Assembly: GCA_000720375.1 (NCBI GenBank)
Contig: JOAA01000002.1
Coordinates: forward strand, 372,001 to 436,000
Source: Rhodococcus rhodnii
GTDB lineage: Bacteria; Actinomycetota; Actinomycetes; Mycobacteriales; Pseudonocardiaceae
Direction of reading: 5' to 3'
DNA length: 64,000 nt
Shown here: positions 51,195 through 58,972 of the stretch, piece by piece
How positions within the stretch are numbered: the first letter of the stretch is position 1
How the letters are laid out: the number at the start of each line of letters is the position of its first letter
The notes under the pieces: generated by a model
What the model saw: only the letters and a program-made list of their open reading frames with translations
What the model was told of the DNA's origin: nothing
The model's database searches: none
Made by a program: the position numbers and the translations under genes

Positions 51195-51589
51195 GCCTTG
51201 AGCGCGTGTACGGCCTGGTGGGCTGGACCGTCCAGCAGGCAAGGCTGAACCTGTTGTCGGGTTCGTCGATCACGATCGAGCTGGGCGGCTGCCTGGTGTT
51301 GATCAACGACGCCGCGTGGCGAATCGAGGACGAAGAAGAGTTCCTCGTGGCCAGTGCGGACGACCGGGACTACATCCGGGGAATGATCACCGAGCTGGAC
51401 GGCCGGAGGCTGACCGAGGTGAAGGTGTCGAATTTCCTGGATCTGACGATGGATTTCGACGGCCTTCGGTTGATCACCTTCGCGCTGCCCGCGGACGAGC
51501 ACCACTGGTCGGTGCAGTTCGAGGACGACACAGTGTTCTTCGCCGGGCCGCAGGCTGGCGGGACGGGGTCGTCCCACCAGCCCAGATGA
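51191..51589 (+). CDS. Small protein, tandem paralogue B, unknown function
   Basis: 132 residues from ATG 51191, overlapping the stop of paralogue A by 4 bases. Blocks matching A are VLINDAAWRIEDEEEFLVAS, ITELDGRRLTEVKVSNFLDL, TMDFDGLRLITFA, and HHWSVQFEDDTVFFAGPQAG. The protein is acidic and predicted beta-rich. The tight coupling of two divergent copies suggests a heterodimer or two-subunit factor. No function is known to me. Confidence 0.75.
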   Translation: MSLERVYGLVGWTVQQARLNLLSGSSITIELGGCLVLINDAAWRIEDEEEFLVASADDRDYIRGMITELDGRRLTEVKVSNFLDLTMDFDGLRLITFALPADEHHWSVQFEDDTVFFAGPQAGGTGSSHQPR

Positions 51590-51595
51590 CCTCGA

Positions 51596-51931
51596 TCAGT
51601 TCGGCTGGAACAGGCTGAACGACGTGCCCTGGTCGTCCTGGCAGTGCGAGATCCGGCCGAAGCCGGGGATGGGGATGGTGTCGCCGGGCTTGCCGCCGAG
51701 CTCACCTATCTTGGTGAGGGTGGCGTCGAGGTCGGCGACGTGGAAGTAGACGCGGCTGGCGGGCAGCTCGGCGGACTTCGGCGCGATCGCGCCCGCGGCG
51801 CCGTTGGTGACGAGGTGATAGTCCTGGCCCTCGAACGGCGCGGTCTGCCACCCGAGGACGGCGCCGTAGAACTTGGTCGCCTTGGCGGTGTCGTCGACGG
51901 CCAGCTCGAACCAGTTGACTTCGCCTGACAT
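51596..51931 (-). CDS. VOC family (glyoxalase/bleomycin-resistance fold) protein
   Basis: 111 residues of one VOC module: MSGEVNWFELAVDDTAKATK with the FYGAVLGW motif, RVYFHVADLDATLTKIGELG, then the C-terminal FGRISHCQDDQGTSFSLFQP. Such single-module proteins act as dimers that bind a metal or small molecule. His and Glu/Gln metal candidates are present but the substrate is unknown. It is convergent with paralogue B, 6 bp apart. Confidence 0.85.
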   Translation of the reverse strand: MSGEVNWFELAVDDTAKATKFYGAVLGWQTAPFEGQDYHLVTNGAAGAIAPKSAELPASRVYFHVADLDATLTKIGELGGKPGDTIPIPGFGRISHCQDDQGTSFSLFQPN

Positions 51932-51978
51932 GGTGTTTCCCTTCGAGTCGGAACCAACTGACCCAAAGGACGACCAGG

Positions 51979-52216
51979 TCAGCCCGAACTCGACACCGAC
52001 GCCGAAGAAATTTTGAGCAAGTGGTGCCAGGCCGACTCGGGGAAGGTCAGGGTGCCGCCGGACCGGTGCTTGGTGTCACGGACAGCGACGGCGCCAGGCA
52101 CGAACGCAACTTCGACACAGTCCTCGCCGGACCCACTGAAGCGACCAGCCTTTTTGTTGACGACCCGGCCCGGCTTACTGGCTGGACTTCCGCCACTCGG
52201 TGGCCACAAGATCCAT
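51979..52216 (-). pseudogene. DUF397 domain protein, disrupted reading frame
   Basis: From ATG 52216 the frame reads MDLVATEWRKSSQ and then stops at 52175-52177, exactly where DUF397 proteins read WRKSSFSGSG. About 37 bases later, in another frame, the rest appears: FSGSGEDCVEVAFVPGAVAV, RDTKHRSGGTLTFPESAWHH and LLKISS, stopping at 51979. An insertion (or misassembly) of a non-multiple-of-three segment splits the gene. The usual XRE/DUF5753 partner regulator is not recognisable in the adjacent 52217-52470. Confidence 0.75.
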
Positions 52217-52470
52217 CTTGTTTCACCTTGGGTCGAAATCGGCTGCCATGTGCGCGAGGAAGTCCACCGATTCGGCGAATCCAGCGCCAACTGCCGCCAC
52301 TACACGATCGGGGTCTTGTTCTGTGGGTCGTTCGAAGTCGTGTGGATAGACCCGGAACCGAAGGCACTTGACGAATCGGCCTGACCGATGATCTCATCAG
52401 CGGCAGCGTCGCAGTGCACCCGGCAAGGAGACCGCCGAGGGCGCGGAGGCGTGGAACTACAAGGAAGACC
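52217..52470. other. Intergenic stretch between the DUF397 remnant and the hemerythrin gene
   Basis: No gene is supported. On the minus strand a frame of about 55 codons ends in AESVDFLAHMAADFDPR and stops just before the DUF397 remnant. It may be the tail of a lost partner gene, but I could not identify it. Confidence 0.3.
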
Positions 52471-52923
52471 TTGGATTCAACGAGCCGCATCGCGGCTTTC
52501 GGTACCCAACTCATCGAAGTGCATGACTGGCTGCGCGAGCAGCTGGCGCAGCTGCGCGCGGACGTCGACGCAGGAACCGGCCAGCCAAGGAAGTTGCAGG
52601 CGCACTGCCTGACCTTCTGCTCGGCCCTCACCACCCACCACACCGGCGAGGACAGTGGTGCGTTTCCCGAACTGGCAAGGCAATTCCCTGCCCTGAAACC
52701 CGTTCTGGAACAGCTGACGCAGGACCACGACATGATCACAATATTGCTGAACCGCCTGGAACAGCTGGACTTCACTGACCAAGCCGAAGCCCAGCGCGAA
52801 CTCAACGGCATAGAAGCGATCATGGAATCCCACTTCGCCTACGAGGAACGAAAAATCGTCGAAGCCCTCAACGCCCTCGACATACCCGAGTGGGACAACC
52901 CAGAATTCCTCCGCCAAACCTAA
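52471..52923 (+). CDS. Hemerythrin HHE domain protein
   Basis: 150 residues of a four-helix bundle. The metal-binding His/Glu residues are in IEVHDWLREQLAQL, LTTHHTGEDSGAFPEL, LTQDHDMITILLNRL and MESHFAYEERKIVEAL, the expected pattern for a di-iron hemerythrin domain. The start is TTG 52471 with AGGAAG 4 bases upstream; there is no ATG in frame nearer than 52414. It may sense or store oxygen or iron. A 22-bp repeat array begins 22 bases past its stop. Confidence 0.82.
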   Translation: MDSTSRIAAFGTQLIEVHDWLREQLAQLRADVDAGTGQPRKLQAHCLTFCSALTTHHTGEDSGAFPELARQFPALKPVLEQLTQDHDMITILLNRLEQLDFTDQAEAQRELNGIEAIMESHFAYEERKIVEALNALDIPEWDNPEFLRQT

Positions 52924-52944
52924 TCCCCACCACCACCCCCACAG

Positions 52945-53186
52945 CGTGTCCACCTTTCCAGCACACCATGTCGCACGTTCCGACACACCGTGTCGCGCGT
53001 TCAGGCACACCGTGTCCACCTTTGCAGCACATCGTGTCGACCGTTGCAGCACATCGTGTCCACCGTTGCGGCAGGCCGTGTCGCACGTTCCGACACGCCA
53101 TGTCCACCGTTGCGGCAGGCCGTGTCGCACGTTCCGACACGCCATGTCCGCCTTTGCGGCAGGCCGTGTCGCACGTTCCGGCACCA
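52945..53186 (+). repeat. Array of eleven 22-bp tandem repeats
   Basis: Eleven uninterrupted 22-bp units start at 52945, 52967, 52989, 53011, 53033, 53055, 53077, 53099, 53121, 53143 and 53165. Two unit types alternate in the last six: CGTGTCCACCGTTGCGGCAG and CGTGTCGCACGTTCCGACAC (each plus 2 bases), giving a 44-bp higher-order period. The array fills the 317-bp gap between the convergent hemerythrin and sigma factor genes and contains no coding frame. Confidence 0.93.
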
Positions 53187-53230
53187 TGAAATTCCCCTCG
53201 CAGTTCTGGAAGGGGAATTCATGGTGCCGG
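53178..53230. terminator. Hairpin terminator at the end of the 22-bp array
   Basis: CCGGCACCATGAAATTCCCC (53178-53197) pairs with GGGGAATTCATGGTGCCGG (53212-53230) with one bulged A and a 14-base loop. It lies between convergent genes and shares the GGCACC-TGAAAT motif with the hairpin at 16668. Confidence 0.75.
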
Positions 53231-53240
53231 AGTGGTGGAC

Positions 53241-54437
53241 TCACTGTGTCGGTGTGGTGGACACGCCGAGTTGGGTTAGGCGGGTTTGCAGGAAGCGGCG
53301 GTCAGAGTCCTCTGTGGCCAGTGCCAAGGCCCGGCGATAGGCCTCAGCGGCCTCATCCACACGACCTAACCGGCGCAAAAGGTCCGCCCGGGCCGAGTGC
53401 ATCAAGTGGAACTTCTCCAGACCCTCGATCCCGTCGATCAGCTTGAGGCCGGCCTCGGGCCCGTCAGCCATCGCCACCGCGACCGCCAAGTTCAGGTTGA
53501 TCACCGGCGTCGGATACCTCGACGCCAACTCCGTATACAGCGCAACGATTTGCAGCCAGTCCGTGTCCTCCGACTGGGCGGCCTGCGAGTGCACGGCGGC
53601 GATCGCTGCCTGCAACTGATATCTGCCGAGTCGGCGCATTTGCAGCGCCCGATCGAGGATTCCGATCCCCTCCGCTATCTCAGCGTGGTCCCAGAGCGTC
53701 CGGTCTTGATCTTCCAACAGGACAAGATCACCCGATTGTGTACGTCTCGCGCCCCGCCGGGAGTCCTGCAACAGCATCAAAGCCAGCAGCCCGAGCGCCT
53801 CCGGCTCGTCGGGCATCAGCGAAGCGATCAGCTTGCCCAGCCGGATCGCCTCATCTGCCAGCACACGATCAGCGGCCGTGTACCCCTGCGTGTACACCAG
53901 ATACACCACCGCGAGCACGGCCGAAAGGCGTTGCGGCAGTTGGTGATCGGCAGGCACTGCGAACGAAATCCCAGCATCACGGATCTTACGCTTCGCCCGC
54001 ACCAACCGCTGCGCCATTGTGGACTCCGGCACGAGGAACTCACGCCCGATCTGCGCCGCCGTCAACCCAGCGACCGCCTGCAACGTCAACGCCACGCGAG
54101 CCTCAAGGGACAACGCCGGATGGCAACACGTGAAGATCAGCGACAGCCGCTCGTCCCCGACATTCAGCAACGTGTCTTCGCTGTGCTCCTCCAACACCGG
54201 AGCCACAACATGCGTAGGAGCGCGCCGAGCGCGCCGGATTCGGTCGATCGCGCGGTTGCGGGCCACCGTCAGCAGCCACGCCACCGGGTCGTCGGGCACC
54301 GTCGACCAGCTTCGTAGCGCTTGTGCGCACGCGTCCTGCAACGAGTCCTCGGCCAGCTCCATATCGCCGAGGACTCGCGTCAGCGCTGCGAGCATCCGTG
54401 TCCGATGCTCCCGGAACACCAGCTCGACGGCGTGCAT
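53241..54437 (-). CDS. ECF42-type RNA polymerase sigma factor with C-terminal TPR extension
   Basis: 398 residues. Sigma region 2 ([60 protein letters not shown]) and region 4 ([20 protein letters not shown] and [20 protein letters not shown]) are followed by a helical extension from about 190 to 395 with TPR-like repeats ([20 protein letters not shown]). This layout and the adjacent YCII gene define the ECF42/DGPF group. There is no anti-sigma factor. It is immediately downstream of the YCII gene with no gap. Confidence 0.92.
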   Translation of the reverse strand: MHAVELVFREHRTRMLAALTRVLGDMELAEDSLQDACAQALRSWSTVPDDPVAWLLTVARNRAIDRIRRARRAPTHVVAPVLEEHSEDTLLNVGDERLSLIFTCCHPALSLEARVALTLQAVAGLTAAQIGREFLVPESTMAQRLVRAKRKIRDAGISFAVPADHQLPQRLSAVLAVVYLVYTQGYTAADRVLADEAIRLGKLIASLMPDEPEALGLLALMLLQDSRRGARRTQSGDLVLLEDQDRTLWDHAEIAEGIGILDRALQMRRLGRYQLQAAIAAVHSQAAQSEDTDWLQIVALYTELASRYPTPVINLNLAVAVAMADGPEAGLKLIDGIEGLEKFHLMHSARADLLRRLGRVDEAAEAYRRALALATEDSDRRFLQTRLTQLGVSTTPTQ

Positions 54438-54773
54438 CTACCGGATGTCGACTTCCAGCACCGGCCGGATCTCCACCGAGCCCAGCTTGGCCAGCGGGCA
54501 CAACGTCGCCAGCTCGATGGCCTCGTCCAGGTCCTTGCAATCGAGCATGAAATACCCGCCCAGCTGCTCGTGCGTCTCGGCGAACGGGCCGTCGGTGATC
54601 AGCGTGTCGTCATCACGCACGCGCACCGTCGTGGCCGTGTCGGGCAGGTGCAGCGGGTCGGCCGCCAGGAACACACCGCGGTCCTTCAGATCCTTGACGT
54701 ACGCGTCGACCTGGTCGTAGCCGTCCGGCATCTGCTCGCGGTGGCAGTCGTAGATCAACAACATGTAGCGCAT
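54438..54773 (-). CDS. YCII (DGPF) domain protein
   Basis: 111 residues of the YCII-related ferredoxin-like fold, starting MRYMLLIYDCHREQMPDGYD. The DGPF motif is present: DTLITDGPFAETHEQLGGYF. These proteins are found next to ECF42 sigma factors across actinobacteria and probably influence their activity, but their biochemistry is unclear. It is the first gene of the pair. Confidence 0.92.
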   Translation of the reverse strand: MRYMLLIYDCHREQMPDGYDQVDAYVKDLKDRGVFLAADPLHLPDTATTVRVRDDDTLITDGPFAETHEQLGGYFMLDCKDLDEAIELATLCPLAKLGSVEIRPVLEVDIR

Positions 54774-54842
54774 TCGTCCTCCTTCGCTCAGGAGAATGAC
54801 GACCCACCCGGCCCGGACTCGACATCCGGGCCGGGAGAAAAT

Positions 54843-55811
54843 CTACGCCTTGGCGATCGACGGCAGCCAGTCCACGACCGAGCCCTCGGCGTCGTCCGCG
54901 TACAGGTCCTCGTGCTCCAGGTCGTCGAACGCCTGCTCGTCGAACGCGGCGAAGGCGAGCTTGAGCGTGTCCTCGTCCAGCAGACCGGACGCGGCCAGCT
55001 CGGTCCGCGCGCGACCCTTCAGCACGTGCAGCGCCAGCGCCTCGGCCGAGTTGGTCGGCGGGCGCCACTCGTCCTCGGTCAGCCGCTCGCCCACGATCAC
55101 CGTCGCGATCAGGAACCGCTTGGCGAACCAGGCCGAGTACTGGTCGGCGAACGCCTTCGGCAGCTCGTCGACCACCAGCAGCTCTTCGTGCTGGTCGGCC
55201 GTGGTGTCGTCCTCGTCGAGCGCCTTGACGTCGTCGAACAGCTCGTCGATGACCACCACGACGGCCTCGGCGAGCGCACCCTGCACCAGCCGGGCCTGCT
55301 CGGGCGAGACGCCGTCCTCGGTGCCGAACGCGTCCGTGCCCAGTGCCGTTACCAGCTCGGACGCGGCCGCCAGCAGGTCGCGGCGTTCGTCCAGTTCGTC
55401 CTCGGAGAGCTCGATCAGCTCGACCTCGTCGTCCTCGAGCTCCTCAGCCTCGGCGGGGTCATCCTCGAGGGCGGTCTCGAGGTCCTCGTCGCTGACGGTG
55501 ACCTCGCAGGTCCCGACCGTCCAGTCGGCGAGCAGCTCGGTGCGCTCGAGCAGCTCGGTCAGCACCGACCGGGCCGCCTCCTCGGCGAACGCCAGCGCGG
55601 GAGCCTCGACCAGCCACTTGATCGAGGCGCCACCCGGGTGGGCGGACACTTCGTGATCGAGCGGCTCGATCTCGACACCGTCGGGTCCTTCGATGCCGGC
55701 CAGCAGGTCAAGCTGCTCGTCGAGCAGCGACACGACGCCGTGGCGGTGCAGTGCGTCCAGTTCCGTGGTGCCCGCCGGCGGGGCGACCTCGGCCTTGAGC
55801 TGGTATTCCAT
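54843..55811 (-). CDS. Highly acidic conserved hypothetical protein
   Basis: 322 residues with a very high Asp/Glu content, including an acidic stretch (EDDPAEAEELEDDEVELIEL, then SEDELDERRDLLAAASELV) near residue 140. No signal peptide, membrane segment or known domain is visible. The N-terminus MEYQLKAEVAPPAGTTELDA reads as a compact domain ending near 110. Codon use is strongly GC3-biased. It starts 9 bp after the soxR stop, so it is probably cotranscribed with it. Family not recognised. Confidence 0.8.
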   Translation of the reverse strand: MEYQLKAEVAPPAGTTELDALHRHGVVSLLDEQLDLLAGIEGPDGVEIEPLDHEVSAHPGGASIKWLVEAPALAFAEEAARSVLTELLERTELLADWTVGTCEVTVSDEDLETALEDDPAEAEELEDDEVELIELSEDELDERRDLLAAASELVTALGTDAFGTEDGVSPEQARLVQGALAEAVVVVIDELFDDVKALDEDDTTADQHEELLVVDELPKAFADQYSAWFAKRFLIATVIVGERLTEDEWRPPTNSAEALALHVLKGRARTELAASGLLDEDTLKLAFAAFDEQAFDDLEHEDLYADDAEGSVVDWLPSIAKA

Positions 55812-55820
55812 GACGCGGAG

Positions 55821-56294
55821 TTAACCACTCGACGCGGCGTCGGCTGCACGCAGCCGTCGCGGAAGGTAGCGGGCTCCCGACCCATGGGACGCCACATCGT
55901 CGTTCGGGTTGGAGAACGTGCACGTCCGCAGGGACAGGCAGCCGCAGCCGATGCACGAGTCGAGGTCGTCCCGCAGCGTCTCGAGGGCCTGGATCTGCTC
56001 GTTGATCCGGTCCTTCCAGCCCCGCGAGAGCCGGTTCCAGTCGGATTTCGTCGGCGTACGGCCCTGCGGCAGGGTGGCCAGCGCCTCGGCGATCTCATCG
56101 AGCGTCAGCCCGACATTGCGGGCCGCGCGGATGAACGCCAAGCGCCGCAGCACGCCTCGTTCGTACCGGCGCTGGTCGCCGGTCGTCCTCGTCGAGGAGA
56201 TCAGGCCGAGGCTGTCGTAGTAGCGCAACGCCGACGGCGCGAATCCGCTGCGCCGCGCGACCTCGCCGACCGCGAGCAGGTCCCTGGTGTGCAT
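55821..56294 (-). CDS. soxR: Redox-sensitive MerR regulator SoxR
   Basis: 157 residues. The MerR DNA-binding domain (LLAVGEVARRSGFAPSALRY and YDSLGLISSTRT) and dimerisation helix (WKDRINEQIQALETLRDDLD) are followed by the [2Fe-2S] ligands C114, C117, C119 and C125 (SCIGCGCLSLRTC). This CxxCxC(x5)C spacing is diagnostic of SoxR. Actinomycete SoxR responds to redox-active small molecules. The start is ATG 56294. It is divergent from the SDR operon across a palindromic site that it probably binds. Confidence 0.93.
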   Translation of the reverse strand: MHTRDLLAVGEVARRSGFAPSALRYYDSLGLISSTRTTGDQRRYERGVLRRLAFIRAARNVGLTLDEIAEALATLPQGRTPTKSDWNRLSRGWKDRINEQIQALETLRDDLDSCIGCGCLSLRTCTFSNPNDDVASHGSGARYLPRRLRAADAASSG

Positions 56295-56307
56295 AGCCGC
56301 CCTTGAC

Positions 56308-56323
56308 TTCAAGTCCACTTGAA
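56308..56323. promoter_or_regulatory. Palindromic SoxR-type operator in the soxR/SDR divergent promoter
   Basis: TTCAAGT CC ACTTGAA is a perfect 7-bp inverted repeat with a 2-base centre, preceded by TTGACT (56303-56308) as a -35 element for the SDR operon. MerR-family operators lie between -35 and -10, as here. Confidence 0.75.
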
Positions 56324-56369
56324 CTATCAGGATGGCAGGCAGGGGGAAACGAACGCAAGGAGAAATGTC

Positions 56370-57020
56370 ATGCCGGTAGCCATCGTCACAGGGGCTTCCA
56401 AGGGGTTCGGCCTGGCACTGGCGCGCGAGCTGTCGGCAAGGGGCTGGCAGCTCGTGGTCGACGCACGCGGGGCGGAAGCTTTGAAGGCCGCGGACTTCGG
56501 CCCGTCGGTCACCGTGATCCCCGGCGACGTGACCGATCCAGGGCATCGTCTTGAACTGGTCAACTCAGTGTCCCAATTGGACCTTCTGGTGAACAACGCC
56601 GGCGCGCTCGGGCCGAGCCCGTTGCCCGCTCTCGCCGAGTATCCGATCAACGCTTTCAGTGATCTCTACGAGGCGAACGTCGTCGCACCGCTTGCCTTGA
56701 TGCAACTCGCCCTGCCGCTTCTGACCAAAGTGGACGGTACCATCGTGAATGTCAGCTCGGACGCGGCAGTGGAGGCTTATGAGGGATGGGGTGGTTACGG
56801 GTCAAGTAAAGCCGCTCTGGATCGGCTCAGTGCTGTGCTCGCAGTTGAGCAGCCGTCACTGCGTGTGTACGCGTTCGATCCGGGTGACATGCGGACTGAC
56901 ATGCATCAGGCCGCGTTCCCGGGCGAGGACATCTCGGACCGTCCCGAGCCGTCGACGGTGGTCCCGTCGTTGCTTCGGTTGCTGGACGAGCGTCCGCCGA
57001 GTGGGCGGTACACCAAATGA
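56370..57020 (+). CDS. Short-chain dehydrogenase/reductase
   Basis: 216-residue Rossmann-fold SDR. The cofactor motif is VTGASKGFGLALARELSARG, NNAG is in LDLLVNNAGALG, the catalytic Ser is in IVNVSSDAAVEAY and Tyr/Lys in GGYGSSKAALDRL. The C-terminus is shorter than in classical SDRs. AAGGAGA lies 6 bases before ATG 56370. First gene of a three-gene operon divergent from soxR, so it may reduce a quinone or other redox-active molecule. The substrate is unknown. Confidence 0.88.
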   Translation: MPVAIVTGASKGFGLALARELSARGWQLVVDARGAEALKAADFGPSVTVIPGDVTDPGHRLELVNSVSQLDLLVNNAGALGPSPLPALAEYPINAFSDLYEANVVAPLALMQLALPLLTKVDGTIVNVSSDAAVEAYEGWGGYGSSKAALDRLSAVLAVEQPSLRVYAFDPGDMRTDMHQAAFPGEDISDRPEPSTVVPSLLRLLDERPPSGRYTK

Positions 57021-57952
57021 TGATCTCGGCCGTCGAACCGCCGGAGGCACACGGGGTTCGGCGTGACGAGGTGCGCATGCTCGTGGCAAGCCCGTCGGGG
57101 GTGAAGCATGCGCACTTCAACGACCTCGCGCAGTTCCTGCGACCAGGTGACCTGGTCGTGGTGAACAACTCCGGGACAATGCCGGCGGCGGTGGACGGTT
57201 CGTTGACCGTCCACTTTTCAACGTGGCTCGACGACGGCTCGTGGGTCGTCGAATTGCGTCCGGAAGGAACTGAAGGTCATGTCGGGCAACGGGTTTCATT
57301 GCCCGAGGGACATTTGGAACTGATCGAGCCGTACGAGCCGGGACGGCTGTGGCGAGCTCGTGTCTCGGTGGATGTGCCGTCACTGCTGGCGCGATTCGGA
57401 CGGCCGATCAAGTACTCGTACGTCCCGCAGCAGTGGCCTTTGGCCGACTACCAAACGGTTTTCGCGCGTGACTCCGGCAGTGCGGAGATGCCGAGCGCCG
57501 GCCGTCCGTTTTCTCCGGAGCTGGTGACTTCCCTTGTCTCGGCGGGAGTCCTTTTCGCGCCGATCACTTTGCACACTGGCGTTTCGTCCATTGAGGAGGG
57601 AAAGCCGCCGCTGCCCGAACGGTTCCATGTGCCCGCTTTGACCGCTCGATTGGTCTCGATGACCCGTGCCGCTGGGGGTCGGGTCATCGCCGTGGGTACG
57701 ACCGTCACGCGGGCGCTGGAATCCGCTCCAGACGGTGGCGAAGGCTGGACCGACCTAGTGCTAGGTCCGTCACGTCCGGCGAAGATCGTCAACGGCCTGA
57801 TCACCGGATGGCACGCACCCGGAGCCTCCCACCTGCAGTTATTGCAGGCCGTGGCCGGACGTGACCTGGTCGACGTGGCCTACGAGGCCGCGGCGCGCGA
57901 GGGCTACTTGTGGCACGAGTTCGGCGACAGTTGCCTACTGTTGCCTGCATGA
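57017..57952 (+). CDS. QueA-like protein (SAM:tRNA ribosyltransferase-isomerase family)
   Basis: 311 residues, shorter than the usual 345-360. QueA family motifs include DEVRMLVASPSGVKHAHFND, FLRPGDLVVVNNSGTMPA, PSAGRPFSPELVTSLVSAG and VRALES-type VIAVGTTVTRALESAPDGG plus ILGLITGWHAPGASH-like VNGLITGWHAPGASHLQLLQ. In queuosine makers it adds the cyclopentane ring of queuosine to tRNA. No queuosine genes are adjacent, and the gene sits in a SoxR-linked operon. The start overlaps the SDR stop. The actual substrate is unclear. Confidence 0.82.
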   Translation: MMISAVEPPEAHGVRRDEVRMLVASPSGVKHAHFNDLAQFLRPGDLVVVNNSGTMPAAVDGSLTVHFSTWLDDGSWVVELRPEGTEGHVGQRVSLPEGHLELIEPYEPGRLWRARVSVDVPSLLARFGRPIKYSYVPQQWPLADYQTVFARDSGSAEMPSAGRPFSPELVTSLVSAGVLFAPITLHTGVSSIEEGKPPLPERFHVPALTARLVSMTRAAGGRVIAVGTTVTRALESAPDGGEGWTDLVLGPSRPAKIVNGLITGWHAPGASHLQLLQAVAGRDLVDVAYEAAAREGYLWHEFGDSCLLLPA

Positions 57953-58320
57953 ACGACGAGGAGCGGTACGAGCAGGGCATGCGGGTGCGACGCGAAGTGC
58001 TGGGCGACGAGCACGTCGACCGCGCGATCGCTCGGACAGACGACGTGACGCAGGCATTTCAGGACTACATCACCCGCAACGCCTGGGGTGACATCTGGAG
58101 CAGGCCAGGCCTGCCGCGCCGGGACCGCAGCCTGATCACCGTCGCCCTGCTCGCCGCCCTCCAACACGAAGGCGAACTCGCCATGCACATCCGCGCGGCC
58201 CTGCGAAACGGTGTGACCAAAGAGGAGATCTCCGAGGTCCTGCTCCAAGTCGGCGTGTACGCAGGCGTACCGACAGCAAATCGTGCGATGGCAGTCGCTC
58301 AGGAAGTCCTCAGCGGCTGA
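57949..58320 (+). CDS. Carboxymuconolactone decarboxylase family protein
   Basis: 123 residues of the AhpD/PcaC-like helical fold, beginning RYEQGMRVRREVLGDEHVDR. The catalytic-type segment is PRRDRSLITVALLAALQHEG followed by ELAMHIRAALRNGVTKEE. This layout matches 4-carboxymuconolactone decarboxylase, but the cysteine pair of AhpD peroxidases is absent. The start at ATG 57949 overlaps the stop of the QueA-like gene by 4 bases. Third gene of the operon; it overlaps the convergent membrane protein gene at its 3' end. Confidence 0.85.
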   Translation: MNDEERYEQGMRVRREVLGDEHVDRAIARTDDVTQAFQDYITRNAWGDIWSRPGLPRRDRSLITVALLAALQHEGELAMHIRAALRNGVTKEEISEVLLQVGVYAGVPTANRAMAVAQEVLSG

Positions 58321-58826
58321 CGCACCATCGCCAGCGCCAACCACACCAGCGATCCCCCGGCCACGACGTGCACAGCGCTGGTCAGAGGGGTGTCCGGCAA
58401 CCGTGCGGCAACAGCGAGCAGCGGAAACGCCACCATGTACGCCACGGTCGGAATCTTCGGATGGATGCTCGCCCGCAACATCGTGACTCCGAAAAGGACG
58501 GTCCCGATCGCGAAAATGGCCGCACTGCCGAGCAAAGCCACCGTGGTCGGGCTCGGCAGGACCGGCTTGTCGAGGTAGAAGAGCACCATGTTCAGGGTGA
58601 ACGCGGCACCGCCGAACAGGCCGAGCCCGATCAGGTTGAGGGTGTAGGCGACCTCGCCGGTCGACTCCCGCTGGCGTAAATGCAGTGCCACCAGAAGTGG
58701 AAGCGCGAGCGCGGGGGACAGGCCGATGACGAAGCTGGTCGCCGCGGTCTCCCCGGTGACCGCCTCGACCATCCCGGTCAGCACGATGCACAGACCGGCG
58801 AGCACGCCGGACCACACGGATAGCAT
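58299..58826 (-). CDS. Integral membrane protein, unknown function
   Basis: 175 residues with about six hydrophobic segments and short loops (GVLAGLCIVLTGMVEAVTG, LNLIGLGLFGGAAFTLNMVL, AAIFAIGTVLFGVTMLRA). There is no known transporter motif. It is divergent from a two-component system whose start is 146 bp away, so it may be that system's target. Its 3' end overlaps the carboxymuconolactone decarboxylase gene by 22 bases. Confidence 0.75.
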   Translation of the reverse strand: MLSVWSGVLAGLCIVLTGMVEAVTGETAATSFVIGLSPALALPLLVALHLRQRESTGEVAYTLNLIGLGLFGGAAFTLNMVLFYLDKPVLPSPTTVALLGSAAIFAIGTVLFGVTMLRASIHPKIPTVAYMVAFPLLAVAARLPDTPLTSAVHVVAGGSLVWLALAMVRQPLRTS

Positions 58827-58972
58827 GTGAACTCCTTGGCAGCTAAGGGATTTCTCGCCTCAAGCTAAGTGCTGCCGTGGGTGTGCCGAAAGTGCCTGGG
58901 GTCATGGCCGGGGCACATGACCTTTGGCCAAACTTTGCTCAATCCGTGTCCAAGCCGCCGTAGGCTCAGGGA

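Noticed and set aside
52945..53186. CRISPR array
   Set aside because: Units are contiguous 22-mers with no unique spacers, and no cas genes are present.
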